Part shown: positions 38,546 to 52,570 of the stretch, piece after piece
Numbering within the stretch: position 1 is the stretch's first letter
How the letters are laid out: each line of letters opens with the position of its first letter
NCBI RefSeq assembly: GCF_003254395.2
Contig: NC_037638.1
Coordinates: forward strand, 9,431,535 to 9,495,534
Length of the DNA: 64,000 bases
Direction of reading: 5' to 3'
DNA from: Apis mellifera
Taxonomy: Eukaryota > Arthropoda > Insecta > Hymenoptera > Apidae
The notes under the pieces: model-generated
What the model was told of the DNA's origin: nothing
The model's input: only the letters and a program-made list of their open reading frames with translations
Databases searched by the model: none
Translations under genes and position numbers: made by a program

Positions 38546-41500
38546 TTTCACTTAACCTTATTACATTCGTCCTTTGTATTAATTTCCAATTTACATTCAT
38601 TTCTTATTTCAAGTCCTCTTGATTTTAAAATTTCAAGATTCAAACCTCGTCCCGATCCACGATCACAATCGATATTTAAAAAATCCCAGAGATACATACA
38701 ATTCCTCCTCGACAAAAATTACATATCGTTCACCAGTTTTCCAGCCTGGCTTCCAGCCCACCCCCGTCGAGTACTTCATCCTCGAGTATTTAAGGCGGTG
38801 CACTTAAACATAAAACTCGAAGCGAAGCGGCCAAGTGGCACGCATTTCGATCATGGCTGGCAAAAACAAGCGCGCCGTAGCTGCAGGGACGGCGAATTTA
38901 ACGACGGCCGTTTTCAACCTTTTACACCGCTGGACACTGGTTAAAAATGATAGCGCATAGATCGCAGGGACACCCTACGAGGCAGAAACTGAGAACACCG
39001 CGTTTCTTTCGCGGGAGAACAACGAACCTTGCCCCGGCTGGAACACGCGAAATAATTTCCGCGCCGCGCCGAGGATCTTTGGTTGGCACGGGTTCAAATA
39101 GTTAGGGAGAAGTTAAATTCGCGAGAGACAGGGCTTTTTCGGGAGCGTCAACTGCTACCTCTTTCCTTTCCACCGTTTCTTGCCTCTTTCTTTTCTCCTT
39201 CTTTCCGTCATCCCCTCGTTTCCTTTGTCTATGCTCGCATCCCTCGCCTGATTGCTTGGCTTGGAGCTTCTTGTTTTTCTAATTGAAGAAACGTACGGTT
39301 ACGTTCGATGAAATTAACGTTCTGGTCTTATTGAGAAGTAGTTATTACCTTTGGTTGGAGCAGTTGCTGGTCGATTTATGAATGAAGGAAAATAAGAAGG
39401 GTAATATTTGAAGAAAAGTCGAGGGGTTGAAACTTTATTTTCTCGAGAATAAAGATTTTTTGAAAATTTTTCGTAAAAAAAAGAAATAAGGTAACGTGAA
39501 ATATATTTTTTCCCCCCTCGATTTCTTGTTTTCTAAAAAATTAGAATTAAATAAAAATAATCCACACGTGTCCACACGATGGATTTTCAGAAAATATTAT
39601 TCCAAATTTTTTTTTTTTATATTTATTTTTGCATATATAACGATCTTCTATCACTGGTATCCAGTCATCCAAATTTTCCAGTATTTGAACAGTTTTTAAA
39701 TTCGATTTTTTTCAAGTGAAAAATGTTATTTATTCTTTATGAATATTTTTTTTTTTCTTCTATATAAATATAGAACCAGGTATCGCTCGCCCATGTTTAA
39801 ATCTCTATATTTTCATCGCACATAAAAAACTATAATTCTATTTAAAGTTACAGTTTAAAGATGCATTTCAATTGAAAGTCTTCGCATAAAATTTAGTACA
39901 TTTGCCGAGGGAGCAAGCTAGTCGTCTTCTAATGAGAATTCGATAATGGCCCACCGAGTCAATCGATCTTCCCTTGTTTAGAAAAATAGTAGGAGCTGTG
40001 TGCTACGATCTTATACGCTGAAATAAATCGGTCAGCAATTAGATCGGATAATTAGATCGGATAAATTTCGTTATAATTGCCTTACGTTTCGTTTTGCCTC
40101 TTGGAATTCTTGTATCCAAGAACCGCATCGCTGCGGGCGATTAATATATCTGATAGCTGATTCGGAGAATGAAATCTGCTTCTCCTCCATTGCTTGATCT
40201 TTGATGCTTCATCCGATCTCTTCTCGTTTTCTAGGAAATTTCACAGATTTTTAATTCGTCCTAAATTGTGTAAAATTGAGGACGATCGACGTAATATTGA
40301 TAATTAGCAAAGAACCTTTGATATGGATCAATGATTAACGAATGTGTATCGTGTTTTGTAGACGGTTTAAAAATTCCATAAATGATGGATAGTTAAATAT
40401 AACTTCAACTTGTGCGTTTGACGGTATAATTTGCGAGGTTCAAACATTTCTTCAAATATTAAACTGTCCTTATTGCTGTTTAACCATGTAATACATGATC
40501 AATGAAACCACATATCATTAACTTCGTGCATCAAAAGAGAAGAGAGATAAAAATTTGTGAGATATGTAAAAACAAAACGAATAATAACACGCGATTAAAA
40601 TCAAAAGATAAAAAATTTTATTTATATTAAGCTTCAACAAATCTTTTGTTACGATTAAAATTTCTCTCTTCTGCTTTAAAATTCTCCTTCATACAAATTT
40701 TATTATCTCTTCTTTCAGTATCAATTATAATACTTCATCTGTAATAAAGCTCCAAAACAAATTCTAACAAATTCTCTAAATCTTCTAACATAAATAACAA
40801 TTCACAATTATCCAACAAAATTTAAACCTGTATGAAAGTTGAACAAATTTTTAAATTTCAATTTTCGTGTCTAAGTTTGAACAAAACCCATTTCCCCTCG
40901 GATACTTTCTTCCTAAATTCATCCTCCCCCTCTTCCTAAATTATCCTCTTCAAATCTTCGATAAATGTCCAAAGAAGGGGAGGAGAATTCGCGAGAAACT
41001 TGGCGATGCACTTAATTTGAACAAAGTTGGCTTGCGACAAGCGTAAGCAGAGTCGGAAGTTGTCGGTGTTTTCGCCGTTCTTCGGGGAAACGCGTGGTCA
41101 CGGTTTACTCGCGCGGCTGAATTCCAGGCTGAAATCGCGAGCAAACTACGCGGCGGTTACGCGGTGGAGGTTAGGTGGTTCTAATGAGAGCACGCGTTAA
41201 TAATGACGCTGTGCTGCAACCGCTTTCCGCAACTTCATAGCGCGCTGAAAGTAGATCACACAGGCGTCGTTCAGACCCGTGGATGGAACGCGCGAAACGT
41301 GGATGATTTTAATTGCGACCCTCTTCCCGTTTCAAGTTTACGCATCTTCTTGATTTTTCACGACCCTCCAAACCTTGCTGCCAGCTTTTTTTTTTTTTCT
41401 TATTCTGTCTGTTTCTCTCTTTCTCGAACGAGAGGTGGCCAACTCTGTTGCATCGCAGAGAGAACGCTTATTTTCGCGTTTTTCCATTAGAGATTCTTCT

Positions 41501-43339
41501 CATTTTTTCGGCGGTTTCTGGCGATTAACACCTTCCAATCTGAGCTTTCGTGAGTTTTAACGTTTAGAGAAGCGTCAAAATGGTGGAAATAGAATGAGAC
41601 GACAAATGAGAGCGATGTAATTACAGGTTCATTCGATTCTAAAAGGTAAAAGTAAAAGCGGATTAGAAAGGAAAGGTTTTTCGTTTCATCGAAGAAATTG
41701 TGTGAATAACATCTGATGGATTTCGAGATTGTATAGAAAAAATTTGGAAACGAAATGTAAATAAATAGATAACTGCGTTACAGGAACATTGTCTTCCTCT
41801 TCCTGGAAACGTTCTCCACAAGTGAACTGTGTGTATCGATCTCTCGTCCCTGGAGCTATTATTATTTCCGCGGGTTAATTATCACAAATATCAAAAGAGA
41901 TGATTATTTATGAAGCGTGGCCAGATCTAATTAGATGCCATGATATCGCGCGAAAACGATAGAACAGATTAATCTCTCAGTATCAGAATCCGTAACATAG
42001 CTGATCTAATGAACATGCTTCGCTTATCAGAACTCTATTACAGAATACACACAGGATAATAACGTCAACCTTCTAATTACATTGTCGTTATTAACTGCGC
42101 CCCTCTTATAATAGTGATTATTAGTCGATGATATGATATTTCCGGTTTCGCTCTAGGTCGAGGCAAAACTGATATTATTCAATTTTACAAATTATTAATA
42201 ACTGGTGTTTGTTGATGAAACTTTACTGATGAAAAGCTATAACAAATATAAGTTAATCATTATTGCGTTGAGAAATTTTATTAATGCTTGCATCTTCGCA
42301 ATAACATAATTTCTAATGAAGATAATAGAATCTATTTTTATGACTCAATTCTGAAAGTTTGATAAAATTTATACTAATTAAAAATTTCTTAAAAACAAGG
42401 GAAGAAAAGCTATATGATAATTCATTTCTGTTTACGTATTTATCAAATACACGGGAAAAATTTGACAACTCTATCCCTCTGCATTAATAAAATTAGGAAA
42501 ATTCTTTCATCGTGGATATTTGCAGAAGCAAGCAATAAGGGAGATTAATTTTTCGCGACAATTTGTTCGAAATACAATCGAATAATATTATTTCATCGAG
42601 CCGAGGAATAATCGAACGAATTCTGTAATACGTCGAATAGAATCCGTTGTGCTGAGAATGTTAATAAATTACAAAATGTTATCACTAACTTGGAAATATT
42701 CGAATCGACAGATATCGCGTTTGTCGTGTTGTATTAATATATTCCCCCTGCGGCGTAATTATTATGCTCCTGGAAATAATTGCACTGAAATTATTACCCA
42801 ACCGATGCGAGAATGAACTGTAATTCAACCGTTGTAAAATGCTTGTTTATCCGTTATTTTTTTTTTTTTTTTTTATTAATAAACGAAATTAACCGTTCTC
42901 TAATTAGTGGGCGCATTTAACTCGAGGCGAAATAGATGTATACACGTAGATGTATATGATGATTATTTGAGATTGATTTCAATGGTTGTTACAATCGATG
43001 AGCGAAAATGCAATCTCTGTGTGAAAATAATGGCGAAGATAAATATAATTGACGTGGAGCTTTGTCCAATTTATAATAAGGTTACGGGGGGACTATGATA
43101 ATTGGTTCCGCTCATTAAATAATTCGTATCCTCATTACGATAAAAATAATTATCGAGTTTCTTTTTTTTTAAATTTACAATATTTAAAGTTTCTTTTTTT
43201 TTAATAAAGATATTTGGAAATATATTTTCATTTTCTACTCGTTTGAATAACATTGAAATTTATGAAATAGAAAGAAACTTTGATCATGTTAAAGAAAAGA
43301 ATTATTAAATCTCTAAGCTGAATGCTGTGTTCAGTTTTT
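38546..43339 (+). other. Intron 3 of the dpr-family gene, 38.5-43.3 kb
   Basis: AT-rich intron with two marked CpG-rich islands, 38740-39260 and 40960-41300. The first holds a 35-codon ORF listed separately. The rest is AT-rich, with a T tract near 42858-42874. No splice-supported exon was found. Confidence 0.7.
38853..38960 (+). CDS. Possible small ORF, 35 codons, in a CpG island
   Basis: ATG to TAG, 36 codons including the stop, in the GC-rich core of an island. The predicted peptide starts MAGKNKRAVAAGTANLTTAV and is basic, without a signal sequence. Composition is protein-like, but at this length it carries almost no statistical weight. The whole island may instead be a conserved regulatory element. 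Confidence 0.12.
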   Translation: MAGKNKRAVAAGTANLTTAVFNLLHRWTLVKNDSA

Positions 43340-43536
43340 GCGGACATTGATGGCTAAGGTTGCTCGCAAACAATGCCGGGGATGGAGTTATAGGCAACGA
43401 AATTAGCCAAGCGAGGGAGAAACTAAAAGCAACGAAACTAGCGTGAGAGCAACTGATAAAGAAACTAATTGGGAGGGTAAAGTTATCAGATAATGAAATT
43501 AGCGAAGATATAGCTACGGACGAAGAAATTAGCTAA
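43340..43536. repeat. Degenerate minisatellite preceding the 330-bp array
   Basis: ACGAAATTAGC/ACGAAACTAGC/GAAGAAATTAGC-type words recur every few tens of bases with A/G-rich linkers (GCAACGAAATTAGC, GCAACGAAACTAGC, AATGAAATTAGCG). The first bases of each large unit in the following array continue this pattern, so the two are probably one repeat locus. Confidence 0.6.
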
Positions 43537-44520
43537 GTGAAGACGGAGGTATTAGCAACTCTGAATCCAACAGAATGGAAGCTTGAGACTTTATGTTTAA
43601 CTGGATCAATGACTTATCAATATACATAAACAATAGTCATACCAATTCTCGAAAATTGAAAAACCTCACAGTGAACGAAATTTCCAAATTCTTCTTTATT
43701 TGATTCGTGTTCTTTTCATTTGCCCAAATGAGTTTTGAATTCCCGATTGTATGTGCCGAAGTGAACGAAGTTGCTTGCTGTTTGCAACTGTTGTTTGAAC
43801 ATTATAACACTGTTCCAATTTCTGATAATCGAAAGAATCTTTTACCAAATAATTAACTAAGTGAAGACAGAGGTATTAGCAACTCTGAATCCAACAAAGT
43901 GGAAGCTTGAGACTTTATGTTTAACTGGATCAATGACTTATCAATATACATAAACAATAATCATACCAATTCTCGAAAATTGAAAAACCTCATGGTGAAC
44001 AAAATTTCCAAATTCTTTTTTATTCTTCTTTATTTGATTCGTGTTCTTTTCATTTGCCCAAATGAGTTTTGAATTCCCGATTGAATGAGCCGAAATGAAT
44101 GTTGCTTGTTGTTTGCAACTGTTGTTTGAACATTATATACTGAATAACACTACTCCAATTTCTGATAATCGAAAGAATCTTTTACTAAATAATTAGCTAA
44201 GTGAAGACAGAGGTATTAGCAACTCTGAATCCAGCAGAGTGGAAGCTTGAGACTTTATGCCTCAACTGGATCAATGATTTATCAATATACATAAACAATA
44301 ATCATACCAATTCTCGAAAATTGAAAAACCTCACAGTGAACGAAATTTCCAAATTCTTCTTTATTCTTCTTTATTTGATTCGTGTTCTTTTCATTTGCCC
44401 AAATGAGTTTTGAATTCCCGATTGAATGAGCCGAAATGAACAGTTGCTTGTTGTTTGAACGTTATGTACTGAATAACACTGCTCCAATTTCTGATAATCG
44501 AAAGAATCTTTTATCAAATA
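43537..44520. repeat. Tandem array, three copies of a ~325-340-bp unit
   Basis: Units start at GTGAAGACGGAGG/GTGAAGACAGAGG at 43537, 43861 and 44201 (periods 324 and 340). Each contains GCAACTCTGAATCCA, a CTTGAGACTTTATG block, CATTTGCCCAAATGAG, and ends in TCTGATAATCGAAAGAATC. Differences are small indels, such as an extra TTCTTTTTTA segment in copy 2 and a missing TTTGCAACTGTTG part in copy 3. The array ends in a (AAT)n run near 44515-44535. There is no coding capacity beyond short repeat-derived frames. Confidence 0.93.
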
Positions 44521-47500
44521 ATAATAATAATAATAGTTGCATTACTTTCTTTTCTGAATCCCTTCAAAATCAATCCCTTTTCCGACGGAAAGAATTGAAA
44601 AGAATTTTTCACAATGCATTTATCCAGAAGATAACGACTCGCGCAAAATCCTCGACGAAGAATTATACGAAGGAGATGATTGGCGAGTGAAAGAGGAGAT
44701 GATTATTCGATTTCAGTTTCGGCGAAACTTGTAAAAAAGAATCGGCAACGATAACAATGGAACGAAACGTGATATCGATGCCGGAAGTGGACGTCGACCG
44801 GAAAGGGGTTGAACGAATCGAAACGCGTAATTTACCTGCTCGTTCATTTGCATTGCATGATGTATGAGAACGTTTGCGGCTGTTTCATCGTTAGTAACAG
44901 TATGTACGCGATTTGTTTGGGTATCCGTAACCATACTTTCCCACTATCCATGATCGATGATCCCGACGGAGTGCTCGCAACGCGATAAATTTTCTTTTTT
45001 TTTTTTTTTTTTGATCCTTGATAACGATACTTGTAAGAGAGTTTGACGAAGAGGGGAAATATAAATTTCATTATCGATTCATTGCTGCTCGCGAAAGTAT
45101 GTTTAAAAGCTTTTTATAAAGTAATTTTGAATACGACATCGTACATATTCATTAGCACTTTTTACTTTTTTTTCTTTTTTACTTAAGTATCTTCGATAGT
45201 TCAGTGTCATTTGAACACCTTTTTAACGTCTAAAATATAAAAGAATTGGTTAATCGTCGAAGAAAGTAAAAATTATATCGATCTCTCTCCCCAATAAAGA
45301 TCTTGTTCAATTCTGTTATTAATTAATTGATTAACAACGTGGTTAATCATTCACAAGCTTCATCACAAATATATATATAACTCTGCAATACGTGACGGTA
45401 CATCTATACAAGTGGCGACATCTATGTAATTTCGTCTTGTTCGTTACTACACAGAGTCCGCCTTTCAATTTGCCGAGGGACTCGATCGTGCCAAGCGGAA
45501 GTTCAGAGTGGCTTTGTATCCGTAATCCGAATGATGAGGTAGATTAAGTCCTTGGACGAAATACCACCAGTTAATCGTATCCAATGGACACCGGGCGTAT
45601 AATTATTACGCGTATAGCGTCACGTGTAATCGAATACCATTCCTATTTTCTCTCGTATTCCTGATTCGCTGACGTTAAAGGTTTACGTTAAAACGGCCCT
45701 TATCTTCGTTATCTTCCCTTCCGCGACACTTGGCTCGAGGAGGGAAAGATTTTCAAGCGGTTTTCGATTATTATCGAAACGGATCCACAGGGAGAGGGTG
45801 GTGGTTCGAGAGTGGTTTCCCTGCTCGTTCAACGAGCCGATTACTTGCTTGCTTCAGCTTTGCCTGATCGTAATGGTAATGATGATGAGGGAATATTTAA
45901 CATTATCGTGAGTGAGCTTTCTTTCACCGTGGATATCTTTATGCGGGCTGATTCAAAGATCGAACGGGGAGGAAGTAATAAAGTTTTTCTTCCGTTCCAC
46001 GGTTTAGATAGCTTCCCTGATGTTGATTCTTTACTTAATACGATGCTCTATCTATTCTTAATCTTGTATTATCAACAAATTGATAGAAATTGATAATCAA
46101 AATCAATTTAATTATGCAACATTGTAACAAATGATAATTAAGTCTGTATTTATTCAGATTTTATTTAAAAGAATTTACTCGAAGTCGATTATCTTGGAAA
46201 TGAAAACTTGAAATATAAAAACATTGCAACGTTATCCAATTTATTATAATACGTTCGTTTAAAAATTTTAGAAAGTTTATATACAATATTTTTCGTGTAC
46301 AACTTTCGCGTTTATTTCTTCTTTAGAAGCATATCGATACAACCTCTGTTAAAATTAATTTAAAAAGACGAAATTTCAGTTTAATTGTAAATAGAGAATC
46401 TGCCTCCTCTTCGTTCAATAATTGCATCATCGACAAGGGAGAAGGAAACAAGAGAATCGAATCGAGAGCGCCCAATTTCTTGACACGCGGCCGCGTAATT
46501 ACGGCCATGTATCATCGAGGGTCGCGACATATTCGCATAATCTCGTTAGCAGCGGAAGTACACTCGAGCGCGCGCGGCAAATACCGCCGATCCATTAGAG
46601 GCCGGGCGATGCAGAGATTCGCGACGCTTGCTTCGCCGCAATTCGAAAATGGCCCCTCGAAACCGTGGGTCTCTTTACCATTCGCTGCCGATCAATCGAA
46701 TTATCAATCAATCGTCGTTGATGGCGGACGTTAATTAACAATAACAAGACGAGCCAATATCCCCGCATTCTTCCTCCTCGGCGAATTTCACTTTGCCCGC
46801 GCTCGAATCTGCGATTCTCTCTGCCCCAACCTTCCGTAACGAATTCATCTTGGCCGAACGTATTTCATATTTTCCCGATCCCGTAGAATTCTTCCGGGGG
46901 AGAGGAATGGAAAATTTGCAAATCCCTTTTGAACGTTTAATTAACGTAGGATGGGTGTGAAGAATCGATATCGTGAATTTTTAAGGGAATAAGAAAAATA
47001 TGGGATGTAAATTTGAAATATCTTTTAAGGGATTATAAATCGGTATTTCGGGATCGATGATCGGCATCACGATGTTTTTATGTAAGATATTTCGCAAGTC
47101 GGTCATCCGAAACTGTTTCGAATCAGATTGCTCTTTATTAATTTATGGCGTATCGAGCTTGCAACAGCTGTATCTATGAAACTCGGTGAGCTATAATCCC
47201 TCCAAGGCACTAAAACCGTAACAACCGTTGAAATACTACTTGAGATAGAAAGGATTCTACAATTTCAAGCATGAATAAGACGGTTCTTATGCAATTCATC
47301 GGTTTATTTCTTCCGTAAATATATTTTGAAATTACGTTTAATTGAATTATAATTGGAAATCCTATTGAATTTTTTAATTCGCGTAAAAAAAGGAGGAATT
47401 TGTTCAGAAAATTTATCAGATAAATCATCTCTATTATTTTCGCACAAAAATCCTGATCAAAAACACTGCAACTATCTTCAATTTGAAAAACAATTTCGAA

Positions 47501-47760
47501 ACGCAAGATAATAATCCGAACCACCAACATCGATCTTTCTCCCATTTCGCTTTGCACGAATACCAATCAAAATCCAGGGAGGATGCATGTCAATCGCGCG
47601 CCCTTAATTATACATGTATCGTCCTTTTTTTTTCCCCCGAGCGCAAACCACGCCCGCTGCCTTCCCTCCACCACCCCCGCGTGCCAAGGGATGCAGAAAC
47701 GCGGTGGTAAACGCGGCATATTTGCCGTTAAACTGCGAAAGTTGCGAATGTAAATCCGAC

Positions 47761-47777
47761 TCTCTCTCTCTCTCTCT
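47761..47777. repeat. (TC)n microsatellite
   Basis: About eight TC dinucleotides. Confidence 0.88.
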
Positions 47778-50700
47778 TCCCCATTCGCGATACACGTTGT
47801 CGTTGTAAACTGGCACGATTTCGCCGTATTGCCGCATCTGGCCCCGTGACTCTCGGGATCTTCCATAAATAAATGCATGAGCGTTTCTATCCTCTTGCAC
47901 TCCCCCCTCCTCCCCTACGCTGTGCACAACGTATTCGATCTATGTATGTTGCGTACGTAACAGTGATTGTTGTGCACATCGCCAGTTGTATCCGTACGTG
48001 CGCTGTGCGAACAATCGCACTGCGGATGCACCTGTATGCCTGGGGTGGGCGAGGATGGTAGATGGGGTGGGTGGCTAAGCGATGAAACCGCGATCAATCC
48101 CCGCGAGATTTCGTATAGGTCGGGCCCGTTAATAATTCCCAGCATCCTTTGAAAGAAAGGAAACGAAGCACACGTCTCGATGGAGGGAAGGAGATGAGAG
48201 AGGAGGTGGTCGAAGGGGGATGAAATTCGATAGCGTTGAAATTTTGTTTCTCCTCTTGGTGGTGGATAAAAATGGTTGGATGGGAAGCTCCTTTTTAAAA
48301 TATTTTTGTTTATTTAATTTTCGTTGCAAAGTTTTTCGATTTTCTTCTATTTCAAGCGATCGGTAATTTTTGGAGATGGGATCTTTGTTCGAAAATAGAA
48401 AACAAACGTTATGGGTTTCTTGCGCGGCGGCTCTTTTTTTCTTTTTTTTCGTTTATGCATGTTCCGCAAGATGCTAGCCATTTCCTTTTTTCCCTACCCC
48501 GTTGCAACGAAACTTTTTCTTGGATTTGTTGCGCGATGCATTCGTGCTTTCCTCTCTTTCTTCTTCTTCTTCTTTTTTTTTCCATTGTTACTTTGTATAT
48601 ATTAGAAGTTTTTACTGGCTTTCCCCCTGGCTTTGCAATTGTTGCCGGACGATGCCTTCGTTTCATTCCAACGTTTTGTAGTTTTAACACAATCCTTCGT
48701 TTGTGTAACGTGGATATAATTTATAAGTGTTTGAAAAGAAAATGAAATTATTCGAAGGTTGAATATATATACATATATATGTATTTGGATATTTATGATA
48801 AATATTGTTTCATTTGTAAAATAAACTATTTTTATAATATAAATTTTTCCAAAAAAGGAATATGCTTTTATAGATATTTTTTTTTTATTTGTGTGTTTAG
48901 TTTCATAAAAGTTCATCAGTTTTTTAATTACTTGGACAATATTTCATTTCATGGTATAATTTGTGCAGTACAAATTTAAATACAATTCATACAATCAGAG
49001 AGTAAAAAGTTTCGGATATCATTTCTATTTTATAACAAAACTTTTAATCCATTAGTGGATACAATATTGCACCATATACATATATTTTTTACTCGCTTTT
49101 TATTTCTGTTACCTCTGTCATTCACATATATATCTCTAAAAAAATTTTTATCCGTGAAAATTAATTAAAATAATAAAAAAACAAAAATAAATTATTACCT
49201 TGTGCATATAACGATGCTTCTTTATTATGTTTCCAATAAATATAAACATCTTATTCTTTCCTTTATAAAACTTGAAATAAGTAAATCGTATCTCTTTATA
49301 GAATTCCCTTTCTTCGTCACAAATATCTGAAAAGAATAATAATAAAATTAAAAAAAAGAATACAGATTATTATAGCAATTTAAACTCTCTCTTACTCGTT
49401 CCTAAAAGTCCTATTAAGTCGAAATTTTAATCATCTTAAAAGAAATGCATATAGAAACTCGGAGAAGAAATACACAAAGGTATTACATTTCGTAACGAAC
49501 AAACGAGTTTTGAAAAAGATTGCATTATGATAATCTCGTGTATATAAATATTTGATATTTCCTTCATGAAAGTTTCATATTTTCCTTTCGCTAAAGAAAC
49601 TTGCACTCTCAATTTTATAGTACTTTCCATATAATATTTGATAGATCACGTTACACCTTCAAAGAATCAAAAATGGTCCAAGCTCCGTATCCTGGTTTTC
49701 CTTCCTTGCTTGTGTTTTTTTTTCTCCGTGATGTGTTATGCGTTACGGATATGGAAATATGAAAATACAACGTTGAACGTTGTTTGTCAAACGTATCCCG
49801 ATGGCTCAGCTTTCGAGCAAACCGCCTTTCTTCTCTCTTCGAAAAGAAACTTTGTTTTCTCTCTTGGTGTTCGCGGTTCTTGGATTTTTGTTGATCGATT
49901 AAACTAAAATAATTGGAGGAAAATAATGTATCTTCTTATTATTTTTGGGCCAGTTTATTGGCTATTTTATAATTTTTTTCTTTTGTTTTTCACACGAACA
50001 GTGGAAATTTTGATTTTGGAATTTGGAAGAAAAAGTTGCAATACAATTTTCTAGAGAAAAATTGACGAATGGTTATGATTTATGAAAATTTGATCAGGAT
50101 TTGATGATAAAAAGAATTCCACGTTGAGATTGGATAAGCCTGGAATATCAATCCGTTCACGTTCCTCCACGAACGATTATTGATCATTTCTTATGAAAGG
50201 ATTCTTGAAATTCAAAATCGATCACTGAAGAACTTTTCGTGTGTTTTTCTCGATTTACGTCTCTTGTATGATGCAATCGTTTATTAAAGATTCACAGAAT
50301 ATTAATTTCACACTTTAATAAAATAACTTTTACGTGTATTTGTTAAAATTCACGTAGAGAAAAATCTCTAGATGAATTAAATTCCCCTAAAATCCTGATT
50401 CCCTCGTTCTGTAATTTCAAAAAATTATTTTATAATTATTTTATCGTCGTGAAAAAATATTTGAGACGAGATAAATCACGCGTATCGTATCATTACATCC
50501 GTCCATTGAAAAATGTGAAATAATAAAATACGAACAAATTTCTAGAAATGGTTCTCGAATAACGATACCATCGAAATACAGATCGATTTAGCGCGTAAAT
50601 TGAGCGCGGTCCCGTGTTTATTTCGAAATGGTCAATCAAAAATTCAGTTGACAAGAATAAAATAGTGCGCGAAAAAAAAAAGAGAGAGAAAGAGAGAATC

Positions 50701-51040
50701 AAAAATAGGATATTTCGCGCTCGATTATTTAGTCGGTTCATTGTTTCGTGCGGCAAATATACTGTATGGCCAACGCATTCAAATTTTCAATCACGGGTTT
50801 CTCTCTTGAATTTTCGAGTTAAACGGCCGGGAACGGTTTATTCTGAATTTTAATGTTTTATTCCAGTTTTTTCCCCTCCCCACCCGCGTCTCTCTCTACG
50901 ATTTCGCGTTTCGCGTTAAACTGCCCTCTCGTAAAGTTTCGAAAGTTCAATGAAATTTGCTTCTCCGATCGAAATTTATAATCCTTTGTAAAATTTATAA
51001 AAATAGATTTCAAGATATTGCTTTTTATTTCTCTAATTTA

Positions 51041-51070
51041 TCTCTCTCTCTCTCTCTTTTTTTTTTTAAA
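51041..51070. repeat. (TC)n microsatellite followed by T tract
   Basis: About nine TC dinucleotides running into a T homopolymer. Confidence 0.88.
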
Positions 51071-51677
51071 TTTTTTTAACCTTCGTTGTTCTTCAATTAC
51101 AAGTTATTTTCCAATTAATGTCGCGGCGGTGTCATAATAGCAGGAGTTGATACAACGTTACGGATAAATTTTTCGTATAAAAGAAATGTTTATTTTTTTA
51201 TTAGATTGATATATAAATAATGCGCGTGCAATGTCGATAATGCAAATATTAAGGTGTATTAAAATAGAGGATTATATACAAACGGAAAATGCAGGAATTA
51301 CGAAGGGAATTGGTGCACGATCGTTATTTCTCTCTGCTGTTTTGTTACGGAGAGTTTTACAAATATATTTTACGCATCTCTCTTTCGTTTTTTTATTTCC
51401 AGAAATTTTTCCCCATTTTTTCATCAATTAACTCTACTGATTAATTTATCTTTTTTTTTTTTTTGTAAAATCACTTCACGCAAACATTTCTTTCTAATAT
51501 AATATCGTTTAAGTATAATTTCGAAAAATTTTTTTTTTACGAGGTTAACAAAATACGTCGCGAAATAGGACACAAAAACCTGAAAACATGTACGTGCAAA
51601 AATGTGGCCGACGGTCAATATTGGTTATGCATTTTACATGCCAATTTCGAAGGAAAAAAAAGAAAAATAAAAAAATG

Positions 51678-51703
51678 AATAAAATAAAATAAAATAAAAT
51701 AAA
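51678..51703. repeat. (AAAAT)n microsatellite
   Basis: About five AAAAT/AATAA units ending in a poly-A run. Confidence 0.88.
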
Positions 51704-52109
51704 AAAAAAGAGGTTTCTTTTTACTAAGAATTTTCGCGTGTCAGCATGACACCATTTTCATGGAAATCTTTTTCGGAAATTTCTCCCCAGATGTCACGAA
51801 ATTTTTTTTCATAAACGTATTTATAAAATTTTAATTCCTATATATATATACGCACGCGCAAATAACATAATCTAAACAAGCGTGATATCTTTAAATTTAA
51901 TTTTCCCACTCTGCATTTTCTAAATGGTAAATATTTTCCACCCGATCCCTTCATGCATTCGTAAATTGCTTTTCAGTTGGATGGAATTTTGCCTATGCGT
52001 CCGTATATGCACAGAAAGGTTAGGTTAATCTGGAAAAAGCCAAGAGAGAAAAATCAACACGAATAGGACAAAACAAATTCGTTCGAAGTTGTTGCATAGT
52101 TGACCTATA

Positions 52110-52225
52110 TATACAAGGTGTTCGGATCAAGTGGGTAGAAAATTTGAAGGGATGATTCCAGGGGCTGGAACACACAAGTTGGCATGCAAAAATGAACTTC
52201 TTTTGTTCTTCCAGTCGTAAGCAAT
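52110..52225. mobile_element. Possible transposon terminal remnant
   Basis: The segment opens with ATATACAAGGTGTTCGGATC and continues with GAAAATTTGAAGGGATGATT and CCAGGGGCTGGAACA. This order resembles the end of a dispersed insect repeat that I remember as starting with an ACAGGGTGTTCGG-type motif. No transposase frame, terminal repeat partner or target-site duplication was found, so at most this is a solitary decayed end. The resemblance is from memory. Confidence 0.35.
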
Positions 52226-52570
52226 TTAATTTTCCGCTAGACGAGACAGAGATCATTTCATCTTCGCTTCGTCCAATTTAAAAATTGTTTGTAACTTGAT
52301 AAATAAACAACCAATCTTCGAATATTGATTTCTATCATCGATCTTTGATATACGTATGACCAAATCAATCAATGGAACGTATTTTTTACTCAATACACGT
52401 AATGTAAATCTAAAACGAATAAAAAATTAGTATAAATACGACATTTTACTTAATATTATTTCAACTTACCAGATAACATAGTTGGAATAATTTATCGCGT
52501 AATAATGATGAAAAATCCCCGTCAGATTTCATTCACACAATGAAATCGAACGCTCGAGAATTCATATTTT

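Larger units (their letters stand above)
44521..52100 (+). other. Intron 3 of the dpr-family gene, 44.5-52.1 kb
   Basis: AT-rich intron with CpG-rich islands near 46460-46920 and 47560-48130. Overlapping frames on both strands in these islands suggest non-coding GC-rich DNA. A short segment at 45455-45538 has an acceptor-like TACTACACAG and a weak donor (GTAGAT), but no Ig-like coding and an early stop in the phase required by the preceding exon. Homopolymer T and A tracts are frequent. Confidence 0.65.

Noticed and set aside
45455..45538. Acceptor-bounded segment considered as a downstream dpr exon
   Set aside because: In the phase-1 entry required by the Ig1 exon it stops after about 24 codons and shows no Ig2 features. 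The donor-like GTAGAT is weak.
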